This document shows positions 8,149 to 18,731 of a DNA stretch of 37,658 bases, one piece after another. Origin of the DNA: Entamoeba invadens IP1 (Eukaryota > Evosea > Mastigamoebida > Endamoebidae); the NCBI RefSeq assembly GCF_000330505.1, contig NW_004443556.1, positions 7,047-44,704 on the forward strand. The letters run 5' to 3'. Made by a program: the position numbers and the translations under genes. Position 1 is the first letter of the stretch; each line of letters begins with the position of its first letter. The notes beneath the pieces were generated by a model, which worked only from the letters and a program-made list of their open reading frames with translations, did no database searches and had not been told where the DNA came from.

Positions 8149-11100
8149 TTAAAAGAAAGTAATTCCATGTTGCCATAAAATTCTTTCTCTTTCCAATCTC
8201 TCCATTTCTTGTATTCTATTGTGTTCATTTACCATTCTTTCGTGCTTAATGTCTTCTTCAACTTTTTTATTGATTAAGTCGTAGTACAATTCCATCTTAC
8301 CAATATAAGATATCATGACAATTAAGTCTTTTGGGAGGTTAATGTCCTTCTGGTCGAATTGATAATTCAGTTCTTCGGTATGATCAAATGCTTTATAATC
8401 TTTATAAGTCCACACAAACACATTGTTCTCATTCTTCACACATTTTCCGTGGTCGAAAGAAAGTCCCATTTTATCATACTTTTTATTAAAGACGTAATTA
8501 AACGTCAACCGATTTCCAATAGCATTTTCACCAAGTTTCGCCTTCACTTCAAATCCATTTGCCGTTTTATTGACTACAAACGACTCGTCATCGTTATTTA
8601 ATGTGACACAATCTGCATATATCCCAACAAATTGGTCATATCTTTCTTTCATAAAATCATTTGATAACCCTTCAATATTTGTTACACAAATTTCTTTGAA
8701 ATTTTGTCCTATCCGATCTCTTAAGAACTCAAAAATAGCATTAGACATGATACTGTTTTGCTTATAATATCGCTCTTGCTCTTTCATCCTCTCGAAATAC
8801 ACTCTGAACGTCTCAACAAACATCGTCGAATCAATTTTCGTCTCAATTTCACTAGCAGTGAGATGCTCAGTGTATTTGCATATAGGAACGGATGCTCCAA
8901 AATAGTTGAGTGATGGGAATACTTTTGGTCTGTCAAGTTGGTATCCAGCAAATGAAATAATACCAGAAATTGCATTCACACAACTTTTCATTTGAATTTC
9001 ATAATTTCGTTTACTTTCTGTTATACCAAAGTTGTTAACAATCCATCTCATATGTGTTCTGTAACATTCATTTTCATTCGTTTTAAAATCAAAATTTGGT
9101 TTTGAGTCCAAGTCTGTTATTGTGTTAATCATTAAGATGTTGTACTCATATTGACTACTCCAATTTTTGCATAGCAAATAATTGACTATTGAATAGTTTG
9201 TGTTAATAAGTAAAACTCTGTAGTTGTATGCCATTTTGACTTCCATTGTCCATATACTTTTAATTTCTTCTGTGAAGTGTGATTCATAATCCCATCGGTA
9301 ACGAGGACATTTGATCCAGATATCATCGCTTTGTGGTGTTCTGTTAACGATTGCAACAGTTGATGTGATTAAATTGAAAATGTTTGGAATGAAGCCGAAG
9401 TTCTCTTTGTTCAATAGTGTAGCATTTACATTGCGACTAAATTCGGTGACCTCATCAAAGAACGCGTAATTGGAGAGCAAAAATTGTGAGACGGCATTCA
9501 ACGTGAACAATTTGTTTTTCGACGATGTTAGAGAGACTCCATCTGATAATATCGGCTTGTACATATTCAACATGTTTTCAGTGTACTTTGACTCACTTTC
9601 ATACAACACTAAGTTGTTCTTATCCACAACAGTTTCAGTCATTGACTGTCTGACATATTCAGTGACTATTGGATCGCGTGTAATATCGTAATCTTGAGTT
9701 GCCAATGTTCGTATGACTGATTGCAATTTGAGTACCAAGTTGTTGTTGTAATTCAAATACACTTGATGGACGTTGTCAAGAGTATTCATAAATCTGACAT
9801 ATTGAACTACACTGCACGCCTTGATCAACATCACTGAATTGTACAGTTTGATTTCATCTTGCAGAACTTTTGGGAGGTCACTGTATTTCAAGTCAAAGAA
9901 CTCAAACGCAACTCCAAGCGAGTATAAGATCTTCTCCATCTTAATCACAAATTGGCAGGTTCTCCACAACTTTTCTCGTTGACTTGTTATGTTTTCAAAA
10001 TCCAAAAATTCGACCAAATTGATCTTTGCGATCAACGCATCTTTCAGTGAGTTTTTGGCTTCATCGTAGTAACCCTCCTCTTGTAAGCCAAAGACGGTCT
10101 CCAACTTTTCTAAAAAGTCCTTTTTCAGATGATTAACAATTTCAATGTTTTTATCAGTGAATGTGTAATTTCCATTGTAGCAGAAGTTGAAGTACTTTTT
10201 CATCAAAGTGACCATTTCTGGATTTTCATCTTCGTTGTCTTCTGTGAAATAATTTTTAAAATGACTTTGGAAATTAATTTCTCTGTAATCCAAAAGTGCG
10301 TTTTCCTTTTCAATTTCTTCAGGCTTTTTGTCTTTGCTTCTTGCCAACATAAATTTCTTCTTCAATTCCTTTGTGTCTCGTTTGTTGTTTTCAAGCAATT
10401 TAATAATTTTCTCAAATTTAGTCTTATGGACTACAGCGTCAAATTTGGGGTGATTATGCTTATATCGATGTTCGGAATAATACGTCGCACTTTCGGCTCC
10501 CAACAACAAAATGATTTCATCGAAACTGAATTTGTTTTCAAGAGTTATTTTGTTGATGTTCTCATAAAGACTTTTTATACGCAGAATGTCTTTGTTGTCA
10601 ACTGATACAAACGTTTTAGTGAAGAGATATGCTTGTTTCACTATAACTGCTATTTTCGAGTATGGATGAATGAACGAAGGACTTTCATGTGAAAATTCTC
10701 TTTCAAGGAAATTGGCCAAGTTTTCCAAATAATACCCTTCATTGTTATATTCAAAAATTTTCTTTGCCATTAACTGTCTTTCGGCTTCTTCAGCTTCTTC
10801 CTTTTCTTTTTTTTCTTTCTCAAGTCGATCATTTTCAATTTTCTTTTGTAAATTAATAGTGTTAATTTTTTCACAAATAGCGTCGAGTTGTGGTTGTGTT
10901 GTTTCAACGAAATTAAAAACTTCTTCATTTTTTGGATTTGTTTGCACAAGTCTGTCCCTCAAAGCGTTGCAACTGAATGGATAATACGTTTCATTCTCTA
11001 TTGATGCAAGTGTTTCTATAACATTTTGAAAATCATTTTTCAACTTATTGCCATCGATATTATTAGCTATGTTTTTGACCATTTTGGCTTTTCGTTTGCT

Positions 11101-14100
11101 CACACTTTTCATTCTTGCAATAATAAGATTAAAACATTCTTCTTCTATTGTTCTGTCCAGTTCCATCAAATCATTTTCGTAAAAATATTCGGCTTCATCA
11201 AACAGCTTTTTGTTTTGAATGTATATCTTTTGAGCTAACAAGTAATATTCTCTTGCTTTCACCGGATTTGTATGGTTGTTTTTTCGAATAATATTAAGAT
11301 ATGATAAATAATCTTTGTTCACTTTGTTCAACATTTCTTTCTTTGTTTTACATTCCAAATTGTAAGCGTCAATTTTGTCACAAATCGAGTTAATATTTGG
11401 TTGTGTCGTTTCTATAAATTCAAACGTGTGGACAAACGTTGCATCGACTTTTTCAAGTCTTTCTTTCAAATTGATGCAACTGAATGGATAATATTTATCA
11501 CTTTCAATTTGTGATAATAACTCTGTTGCATTTTTAAAATGATTTTTGATGAGTTCACCTTCAAACGTTGAAGATATTTCTTTTTCAATCTCTGATACTT
11601 TTTTCTTGACATCTTTCATTCGACATAAAACCAAATTGAAACATTCTTCTTCTGTTGTTTTGTCCAGTTCCATTAAATCGCTTTCATAAAAATATTCGGC
11701 TTCATCAAACAGCTTTTTGTATTGAGTGTATATCTTTTGAGCTAACAAGTAAAATTCTCTTGATATCACCGGATTGGTTTTTAAGACCTTATTGGCATTT
11801 TCACAGTTAGATAAATATTTTTTGTTATAAACACATACCTTTTCTTTGCTTTTGACTAATTGAGAGTTGTTACTTTCATTTTCAGTGTTGTCATCATACA
11901 ATTGAGCTATTTCATACACGCTACTATTGGTGTTTTTCATTTCATCCAAATAATCAATAAAGTACAGACCACCGACTCCATTCACTTGCCCATTCATATT
12001 CTCTTTGGCTTCATTCAGTTTTTCTGTGAATTTGGACGAATTGAATGCAATTTTGGCTGCTTCTGCTTGTTTGATTGGCTGTCCCACAAACATCAGATAC
12101 CACTCACAGAGTACTTTGGATATATTCTTCTTCACTTTTTGTTCACACGTTGCAACCATTTGTTCAAGTTGAGAGAAGACGCCCTTCTGCTTCAAAACGT
12201 CTGTGTTGTTCTCCAAAATTCTTTTCATTTCGTTCAGTTTGATATATGAAAGAACGCCGCTCTCGCTTTCAGTGATGTAAATGAACATTTCTTTTGAATA
12301 CAACGAATCAAGTATTTCATCAAATGTGTTTGGTGTGTCATTCTCGTTGTTTGTTATCGAAGTACCATTTATTACAATTCTTTTTGAACTTCTGTACAAC
12401 TCTACAAACTCGAAAAGTAAATACAGCTGTGCGTTCTGAGTGACTATTTTCTCATAGCTGTTGGCTATCGCACTTGGAACTCCAGAAATCTCAGTACAAA
12501 AGACGTCACCCATGGCTTTTGCAGCAGCAAGTATTTTTGTGTCGTTTTCATTTGGACTTTCAGAAAACGTCAAATTTTGCATCAAAAGTTCTTTGATGTA
12601 ATTGATGGTGATGCTTGGGATATACGAATCCTTTGTGTTCTTTGGTTGTAACTTTAAGAAATATTTCCTAATTTCATCAATGAGTGTTTTTTGGCAATTT
12701 CTTATTGTAACACCAGTTATAGACTGTTCAAGTGTTTTCTTCTCACTCTCAAAATTCAAGTCAAATTTCTGTAATAATTCATTCTCGTTTTCTGTTGTTT
12801 CGTCGAGTTTGGCAATTCCATCTTTGATGATGTCGATACTGAAATTCCCTTTCAATCGTTGCATCGTGTTTTTGACAGTGCTTTTGATCTTTTCAATAGC
12901 TTTTGTATCTTCGATGTTTTCTTTGAGTTGTTGGATTTCGTCGTCGCTCTTTGTGTTAAATAACAGCTCCCAACATGACGAATACTTCAGAATTGTCTCT
13001 TTGTAATCTTCTGGTGTTTTTTCCAATATAACTTGTTGGCTCAATGCATTTCTCATATCCGTGTTGATCTTTTCAATGTATTGTGATTGCCCATTTCTGG
13101 TGTAAGTCTCCAAATTGGTAGCTAACGATTTAATGTTTTTCATCTTGTCAAACATCTTCATCACAATTTGAATCTCCAAAATGTCGTCCATTTGCTTGAT
13201 CATAAATTCAACTTCTTTTACTCTATCAATTGTTTCAAAATATTCTTTTTGGCTTACAAAACTCTCTTTTAAAATATTCAAGTTTTGATTAAACGTTACA
13301 GCATTTCCCGATAAATTCCACAATTTGTCACAAATTTGAACAATTTTTATGTAATCTTTTAACTTGGACTTCTCAACGAACTTCTTTTGTGTATTTCGAT
13401 AAACAAAGTTTGGTTTGATTTTCTCTGTTGTGTCGCTGCTTTCTATTTGCTTTTCAACATATTTTGAAAAATCAAATTCCTTTTTGTAAAGCCCCAAATT
13501 ATAATTGTCATCGTGGATTTCAGTCTTTGGCATCCCACAGTATCCAAGCACTTCCCTTGATTTCGTTTTGATTTCATCAAAATTTCTGAATGTTGTTTTT
13601 GTCTCCTTTTTGTAATTTTCAATTTCATCTCTCAGCATCAACGCATTCTCTTCATATCCATCAACACGTCGTTTGTTGAAAATTTCATCGACATCTCCAC
13701 TGATTTTTAGCACCTCTGAATTGTCCCCCTTTTTCAAAGCATTTGTGAAATTTGTGAAATAACTTCCTGTTATTTGTTGAACAAATTCATCCAAAAACAG
13801 ATTTTTCAACTTCGTTTCAATTTCCTCTGTTTTCACAGTCATGTTGAATTTGGACATTTTGCCATTGTCCTTCAAAATCTCTTGATTGAACAATTTGACC
13901 TTTTCCATTGCAGTCAAAAAGTCTCTTGACATCAAGACTTGGTCTTTACTCTTTTTCAAAACATCTTCAGTTGCTTTTGCTTCTGAATAACTTTGTATTT
14001 CGTTTATTTCATCGACAATACTCATGTTTTCAAAGTATTCAAAATACTCAGAGAAAGCTGGTTTGATGTCAGTTATCTCACTTTTGAGTTCAAGTGCACA

Positions 14101-15357
14101 AAAGTTTGGTTCAGCTATAGTAAATCCAAGTAACATTCTTTCGACTTTGAAATAAGTCGAAACAAACATATTTAAATTTCTTGCAACTTTGAATTTCTCA
14201 AGATTCTTTGACTCGTCAACAAACCGACTTTTCTCAAGTTGAGCAACAAAGTCCTTAGCAATTCTTTTTGTGTCGAATTCTTCACTCACTTTTGGTGCTT
14301 CATCTTTTGGAACACTTTGTGGAGTTGTTTTCTGTGGCTCAATTTTTGGAGTTACAGTTTGTTTTACTTTTGGTGGCTCGACTTTTGGAACAACTTTTTG
14401 GGTGGTAGCTGGTGTTTGGACTTTTTGTTCCACTTTCTTTACTTCTTGAATAATAGGAGTGCTTCCGCCCATCATTTCATCATACATATCAAAAATAATC
14501 TGAGCCTCGGGTTTGAGTTGTAAAAGTTCGTCTTTCATACCTATAAACGAAGACTCCGGTAATGATCTGATATTAACCAAATTGATATTTGTTTCGACCA
14601 TTTTCTTCATGTTTTCGAGATTAGCATTTTTGATGTTAATACTTCTCTTGTAATTTTCGAGTTTTGATTTTAAAGACGCAAATTGAGCCTTAAACACACT
14701 TTCGACTGCAAATTGCCTCAATTTGATTTCAGCGTTTTTGATATCTTCATCATGAGAAATATTTCTCTTCTCATATTCTTCTTTCATTTCTTCACACTTT
14801 GTTTTAAATGTTTCAAGTTGTTTTGCGAAACCGTCATATGAATAGATGTTTTTCATTTGGTTGAGTAAATTTATTTGTTTCTTTTCTTCGTTATTGAATG
14901 CTTCTTCTTTCTTCAAGTTTTCTATAACTTCTTCGTGATTGGTTTCAGTGTAAAATTTGATGAACTCTTCGAGGTCTGGACTATCTTTAATAATTTCATC
15001 TATTAAAGAAACAACAGTGACATTTTCTTCTCTGACCAACTCTTTTGTGAAATCATTCTTGACCATACCAATGTAACACTGGTAATTTCTCCAGTTGTTT
15101 GCCGCCATAGCATCTTTAAGTGTTTTGTATTTAGGACTTCCACCCTTCAATACTTGAACAGCTTTTTTCACGCAAATGGTGTGATATAATGCTGTTGCGT
15201 CTTCTTTCACTTTTTCAACATCTGCTTCTTTACCAGCACTTTGGATGTCAGCCCTTTTCTGTTCAAAAGTTTGATTGGCAGTTTTCAAACACGTGAAAGC
15301 ACGTTCTGGGTCTTGTGTATTCACAAGTCTGTATTTGTCAAGTACAATATTCGCCAT
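8149..15357 (-). CDS. Giant protein of unknown function, 2,402 aa
   Basis: I do not recognise a known family. The start is ATG 15357 (MANIVLDKYR, context AAAAATGGC); an upstream in-frame ATG-like extension of 14 codons is judged spacer. The whole 7.2 kb is open without an intron. The protein is largely charged and helical, with no signal peptide or membrane span. A Pro/Lys/Val-rich disordered linker (residues ~300-356) separates an N-terminal helical region from the rest. A tandem duplication of ~146 residues lies at ~1195-1340 and ~1364-1510, each copy starting NPV..RE.YLLAQKIY and including LFDEAEYFYE and YYPFSC. A Glu/Lys-rich coil follows (~1502-1540). The C-terminal 300 residues look globular. 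The final helix is Arg/Glu-rich. It is probably a cytoplasmic scaffold or coiled-coil protein, but that is a guess from composition. Confidence 0.88.
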   Translation of the reverse strand: MANIVLDKYRLVNTQDPERAFTCLKTANQTFEQKRADIQSAGKEADVEKVKEDATALYHTICVKKAVQVLKGGSPKYKTLKDAMAANNWRNYQCYIGMVKNDFTKELVREENVTVVSLIDEIIKDSPDLEEFIKFYTETNHEEVIENLKKEEAFNNEEKKQINLLNQMKNIYSYDGFAKQLETFKTKCEEMKEEYEKRNISHDEDIKNAEIKLRQFAVESVFKAQFASLKSKLENYKRSINIKNANLENMKKMVETNINLVNIRSLPESSFIGMKDELLQLKPEAQIIFDMYDEMMGGSTPIIQEVKKVEQKVQTPATTQKVVPKVEPPKVKQTVTPKIEPQKTTPQSVPKDEAPKVSEEFDTKRIAKDFVAQLEKSRFVDESKNLEKFKVARNLNMFVSTYFKVERMLLGFTIAEPNFCALELKSEITDIKPAFSEYFEYFENMSIVDEINEIQSYSEAKATEDVLKKSKDQVLMSRDFLTAMEKVKLFNQEILKDNGKMSKFNMTVKTEEIETKLKNLFLDEFVQQITGSYFTNFTNALKKGDNSEVLKISGDVDEIFNKRRVDGYEENALMLRDEIENYKKETKTTFRNFDEIKTKSREVLGYCGMPKTEIHDDNYNLGLYKKEFDFSKYVEKQIESSDTTEKIKPNFVYRNTQKKFVEKSKLKDYIKIVQICDKLWNLSGNAVTFNQNLNILKESFVSQKEYFETIDRVKEVEFMIKQMDDILEIQIVMKMFDKMKNIKSLATNLETYTRNGQSQYIEKINTDMRNALSQQVILEKTPEDYKETILKYSSCWELLFNTKSDDEIQQLKENIEDTKAIEKIKSTVKNTMQRLKGNFSIDIIKDGIAKLDETTENENELLQKFDLNFESEKKTLEQSITGVTIRNCQKTLIDEIRKYFLKLQPKNTKDSYIPSITINYIKELLMQNLTFSESPNENDTKILAAAKAMGDVFCTEISGVPSAIANSYEKIVTQNAQLYLLFEFVELYRSSKRIVINGTSITNNENDTPNTFDEILDSLYSKEMFIYITESESGVLSYIKLNEMKRILENNTDVLKQKGVFSQLEQMVATCEQKVKKNISKVLCEWYLMFVGQPIKQAEAAKIAFNSSKFTEKLNEAKENMNGQVNGVGGLYFIDYLDEMKNTNSSVYEIAQLYDDNTENESNNSQLVKSKEKVCVYNKKYLSNCENANKVLKTNPVISREFYLLAQKIYTQYKKLFDEAEYFYESDLMELDKTTEEECFNLVLCRMKDVKKKVSEIEKEISSTFEGELIKNHFKNATELLSQIESDKYYPFSCINLKERLEKVDATFVHTFEFIETTQPNINSICDKIDAYNLECKTKKEMLNKVNKDYLSYLNIIRKNNHTNPVKAREYYLLAQKIYIQNKKLFDEAEYFYENDLMELDRTIEEECFNLIIARMKSVSKRKAKMVKNIANNIDGNKLKNDFQNVIETLASIENETYYPFSCNALRDRLVQTNPKNEEVFNFVETTQPQLDAICEKINTINLQKKIENDRLEKEKKEKEEAEEAERQLMAKKIFEYNNEGYYLENLANFLEREFSHESPSFIHPYSKIAVIVKQAYLFTKTFVSVDNKDILRIKSLYENINKITLENKFSFDEIILLLGAESATYYSEHRYKHNHPKFDAVVHKTKFEKIIKLLENNKRDTKELKKKFMLARSKDKKPEEIEKENALLDYREINFQSHFKNYFTEDNEDENPEMVTLMKKYFNFCYNGNYTFTDKNIEIVNHLKKDFLEKLETVFGLQEEGYYDEAKNSLKDALIAKINLVEFLDFENITSQREKLWRTCQFVIKMEKILYSLGVAFEFFDLKYSDLPKVLQDEIKLYNSVMLIKACSVVQYVRFMNTLDNVHQVYLNYNNNLVLKLQSVIRTLATQDYDITRDPIVTEYVRQSMTETVVDKNNLVLYESESKYTENMLNMYKPILSDGVSLTSSKNKLFTLNAVSQFLLSNYAFFDEVTEFSRNVNATLLNKENFGFIPNIFNLITSTVAIVNRTPQSDDIWIKCPRYRWDYESHFTEEIKSIWTMEVKMAYNYRVLLINTNYSIVNYLLCKNWSSQYEYNILMINTITDLDSKPNFDFKTNENECYRTHMRWIVNNFGITESKRNYEIQMKSCVNAISGIISFAGYQLDRPKVFPSLNYFGASVPICKYTEHLTASEIETKIDSTMFVETFRVYFERMKEQERYYKQNSIMSNAIFEFLRDRIGQNFKEICVTNIEGLSNDFMKERYDQFVGIYADCVTLNNDDESFVVNKTANGFEVKAKLGENAIGNRLTFNYVFNKKYDKMGLSFDHGKCVKNENNVFVWTYKDYKAFDHTEELNYQFDQKDINLPKDLIVMISYIGKMELYYDLINKKVEEDIKHERMVNEHNRIQEMERLERERILWQHGITFF
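10830..11775 (-). repeat. Tandem duplication inside the giant gene
   Basis: Copy 1 covers about 11775-11337 and copy 2 about 11268-10830, offset by ~507 bp. At protein level they share VKAREYYLLAQKIY/VISREFYLLAQKIY, KLFDEAEYFYE, DLMELD, EEECFNL, YYPFSC and ETTQP motifs. At DNA level the first ~115 bp (11650-11765 against 11143-11258) are nearly identical, while the remainder has diverged. Confidence 0.85.
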
Positions 15358-15924
15358 TTTTAATGATAATTGAAGTGCAAAAACATTTAAATATCTCAAA
15401 ATAGATTTTCTATTATTTTTTTAATTTTTCGTTTATCACTTTTTAAAAGTTATTTTTAAAAAAACAATTTCACCCAAATCGATATAGTAAATTTTAAAAA
15501 TATTTAACTATATCTTATTACCAACATATTAGAATATCATATTAAATTATAATTTAAGTACAAAAATTACATATTATTTCGTTGTTATATTAAATTTTTT
15601 CAATTTTTATTGTTTTTATACAATAGTGTAAACTTTTTGACATACTTTTATAAGTATTTAAATAATCTTGTTAAAGATTTTATATATTTCTTATAATATT
15701 TTTTATTTATTAAAAATTATTTATTCTATAAATATATAGCATATACTATTCTAAAAAATATTAGTTTAAATAATTATTTGAAACTATAACAATAATAATT
15801 TATATATCTATTTATATCATGACCTCATACCTTGTTAAATTATTGTATATAAAAAAACAAGTTGTAAAAAACATTGTCGTTTTTTATTAAAACAATATTT
15901 CGGTGATAATTAAAATAAGGAATA
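15358..15924. other. AT-rich spacer upstream of the giant gene
   Basis: No gene seen. Composition is extremely AT-rich and the start of this spacer should hold the promoter of the giant gene. I could not single out a TATA element with confidence. Confidence 0.55.
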
Positions 15925-16093
15925 CAGTAAAACCTTTCATTAGTAGATTGAACGGGAAAATAAAACCCCCAATAGTGGTTATGAAATTTTTATTTTTCCC
16001 CCCCAATAAGTGTTTTTAATTTTGATTGGTTAAAACGTCTCTTAATAAGAGGATTCTCTTAATGGGAGGTTTTCTTAATGAGAAGTTTTACTG
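15925..16093. mobile_element. 169-bp TA-flanked MITE (pogo/Tc1-mariner-like ends)
   Basis: The element begins CAGTAAAAC and ends GTTTTACTG, with TA on both sides (15923-15924 and 16094-16095), as expected for a Tc1/mariner/pogo target duplication. The ends agree loosely for a further ~10 bp. The right arm holds three tandem units starting CTTAAT at 16041-16057, 16058-16073 and 16074-16089. The interior contains two C-runs (CCCCCAATAGTGG-like and CCCCCCAATAAGTG-like). There is no ORF, so it is non-autonomous. Confidence 0.82.
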
Positions 16094-16246
16094 TATTCAC
16101 AAAACAAGTATTAATGCAATGCCTATTTAAATAAAAAAGCTCATTGTGTATAAAACTATTAAATAATTAAATAATTACAACAATCACACTAAAAATTGTG
16201 ATTTGGTAGTAATAAACCGATTATGATTGATTAATTTTGTCTTGTA

Positions 16247-16489
16247 CAGGGGGGCTAAAAACCGCTTCCATCTTTTTAACCGCTTCCACTTGATTTTATA
16301 GATTTTAATAATATTAATATAATAAAATGTATAGTACTATTTACCATGAATATTGAATATGCCTCGTAGAGACTTTTTCTGTCCTAGGTGGTAATTTGTA
16401 TTATACTTTTTATCATAATGTTATTAGTTATAACTATTAAATCGATTGGAAGCGGTTAAAAAGATGGAAGCGGTTTTTTATCCTCCCTG
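16247..16489. mobile_element. 243-bp TA-flanked MITE with ~42-bp inverted repeats
   Basis: The left end (16247-16288) and right end (16447-16489) are inverted copies with only a few mismatches. They start CAGGG and carry the decamer ACCGCTTCCA twice per arm, 18 bp apart. TA flanks both ends (16245-16246 and 16490-16491). The AT-rich interior has no ORF. The terminal CAGGG and TA point to the mariner-type superfamily. The ends are unrelated in sequence to the neighbouring 169-bp element. Confidence 0.88.
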
Positions 16490-16491
16490 TA

Positions 16492-17594
16492 GTAAATAAT
16501 TATATTTTAGTATAATAATAATAACAACGATTTGTGACTCAAATTGTTTTAAAATGATTGAACATATTGTACAAGATACTTTCTTTTTAATCTGAACATC
16601 TCATATTAATAATAACATATAATAACAAGACTATAGATGTAAGACTATTTTACATATGAATTAAACAAACATTTTTTTAAAAAAAACAATAGATAAATAA
16701 AAAAATAAATTTAATTGAATTCAAAAAAAGTAAAAAAGTATTATACCTATTCCAATTTTAAAAAATAAAATTTGATTTTTTTATCAAAATAATACCAAAT
16801 AATTAAAAAGGTTTGTTATCTGTTTGTTTGTTGAACACATAAACCTCATTGTGGTTTGAAGAACATTAATAAATATACACCATAATTTTTAAATAAATAC
16901 TTCAAATCAAAAAATACCAAAACACAAAAATATAATATGTTGTTATGCCATTTATTTAAAAATAATTAATTTAAATTGTGCGTTTTTAACTATCAACAAG
17001 TTTTTGGTTTTTTGTTTTTTATTGATAAAATAACACAAAAATAATTGTTGTCAAAATAATTTGTAATTTTACAAGTTATATATCATAGGCATTTTTATAA
17101 ATAATTTATAAAACATGTTATTTTATAATATTTTTTGATAATGGTGACTAATGAAAAGGTGTGATTATATAAAATTGATATTGTTAAATAAAACCATAAA
17201 TTTATTCAAAAAACGGTAAATGAATGACTAATAAATACTTAATAGACTAAATATCCTTAACATGATAACAAATGAAAATAATTATTATAATAACAAATAT
17301 AAATTGTTTAAATTTATATATATATCAATTGATATATATATTTCAATTAAATAAAGTAAGTTAATAACATTCGTTCCATTACAAACGTTATTTTTTTATG
17401 ATAATTATTAGAAATTATAAATCTGTACAAAATATATAATAACTGTTTAAAACTATTTCTGAATTATTGATTTTTAAAACAATTGTTTGTGAATTTATTT
17501 ATTTATCAGAATCTTAATGTTGACGACTTAAAAATTTTTAGAATGCTTTATATTGTGTTTAAAATTCAAAAAACAAAATTAAAAACAAAAAGTT
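16492..17594. other. AT-rich spacer downstream of actin
   Basis: No gene seen. It contains a 26-bp perfect palindrome (17316-17341) and will include the actin 3' UTR near its right end. Confidence 0.6.
17316..17341. repeat. 26-bp AT palindrome
   Basis: Perfect inverted repeat centred on CAATTG (17326-17331) with alternating TA arms of 10 bp. It could extrude a cruciform, or be a chance product of AT-rich sequence. Confidence 0.6.
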
Positions 17595-18731
17595 TTAGAA
17601 GCACTTTCTGTGGACGATGGCTGGGCCAGACTCGTCGTACTCTTCCTTGGTGATCCACATGTTCTGGAAAGTGGACAACGAGGCAAGAATTGAGCCTCCA
17701 ATCCAGACAGAGTACTTTCTCTCTGGTGGTGCAATGACCTTGATCTTCATTGTTGGTGGCGCAAGAGCAACCATCTCCTTCTCAAGTCTGTCGTTGATGC
17801 CTGGGTACATAGATGTTCCACCAGACAAGACGATGTTTCCGTACAAGTCCTTTCTGATATCGACATCGCACTTCATGATTGAGTTGTAAGTAGTCTCGTG
17901 AATGCCTGATGCTTCCATACCAAGGAATGATGGCTGGAAGAGTGCTTCTGGGCATCTGAATCTTTCGTTGCCGATGGTGATGACTTGACCATCTGGAAGT
18001 TCGTATGACTTCTCGAGTTCTGATGATGAGGCAGCCTTTTGCATTTCTTCGTTGAAGTCAAGAGCAACGTAACAGAGCTTCTCCTTGATGTCTCTGACAA
18101 TTTCTCTTTCAGCAGTTGTGGTGAATGAATATCCTCTTTCAGTCAAGATTTTCATGAGGTAGTCGGTGAGATCACGACCAGCAAGATCAATTCTGAGAAT
18201 GGCGTGTGGGAGTGAGAATCCTTCATAAATTGGGACGCAGTGAGAGACACCGTCACCAGAATCCATGACAATACCAGTTGTTCTACCAGAGGCGTACAAT
18301 GAAAGGACAGCCTGAATTCCAACGTACATGGCTGGGACGTTGAAAGTCTCGAACATGATTTGTGTCATCTTTTCTCTGTTAGCCTTTGGGTTCATTGGGG
18401 CTTCAGTCAAGAGGACTGGGTGCTCTTCTGGTGCAATTCTGAGCTCGTTGTAGAAAGTGTGGTGCCAGATCTTCTCCATGTCGTCCCAGTTGTTGACAAT
18501 GCCGTGCTCAATTGGGTACTTCAAAGTCAAAATACCTCTCTTTGATTGTGCTTCATCTCCGACATAGGTGTCCTTGTTGCCCATACCAGCCATGACTGAG
18601 ACCTGTTTTGGTCTGCCAACAATTGATGGGAAGACAGCTCGTGGTGCGTCATCACCAGCAAAACCGGCCTTGCACATACCGGATCCATTATCTACAACAA
18701 GTGCTTGTACTTCAGCTCCTTCTTCTCCCAT
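17595..18731 (-). CDS. Actin, 378 aa
   Basis: Cytoskeletal actin: it binds ATP, polymerises, and drives motility, phagocytosis and cytokinesis. The protein runs from [18 protein letters not shown] to the canonical C-terminus VHRKCF, without gaps. The ATP phosphate loops are intact ([11 protein letters not shown] near 14-24 and DSGDGVSH near 157-164), as are the [14 protein letters not shown] region and the conserved KEEYDESGP end. I chose ATG 18731. An upstream in-frame TTG exists, but a TATA box lies 36 nt upstream of the ATG and the ATTCA initiator-like string touches it. Differences from common actins include [19 protein letters not shown], where position 40-41 has Gln instead of His, and Gly in AMYVGIQAV. 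Higher GC and strong codon bias suggest high expression. No intron. Confidence 0.98.
   Translation of the reverse strand: MGEEGAEVQALVVDNGSGMCKAGFAGDDAPRAVFPSIVGRPKQVSVMAGMGNKDTYVGDEAQSKRGILTLKYPIEHGIVNNWDDMEKIWHHTFYNELRIAPEEHPVLLTEAPMNPKANREKMTQIMFETFNVPAMYVGIQAVLSLYASGRTTGIVMDSGDGVSHCVPIYEGFSLPHAILRIDLAGRDLTDYLMKILTERGYSFTTTAEREIVRDIKEKLCYVALDFNEEMQKAASSSELEKSYELPDGQVITIGNERFRCPEALFQPSFLGMEASGIHETTYNSIMKCDVDIRKDLYGNIVLSGGTSMYPGINDRLEKEMVALAPPTMKIKVIAPPERKYSVWIGGSILASLSTFQNMWITKEEYDESGPAIVHRKCF

Noticed and set aside
10129..14523. Several plus-strand ORFs of 60-158 codons inside the giant gene
   Set aside because: Antisense shadows of a continuous 2,402-codon frame, Phe/Ser/Cys-rich and without family features.
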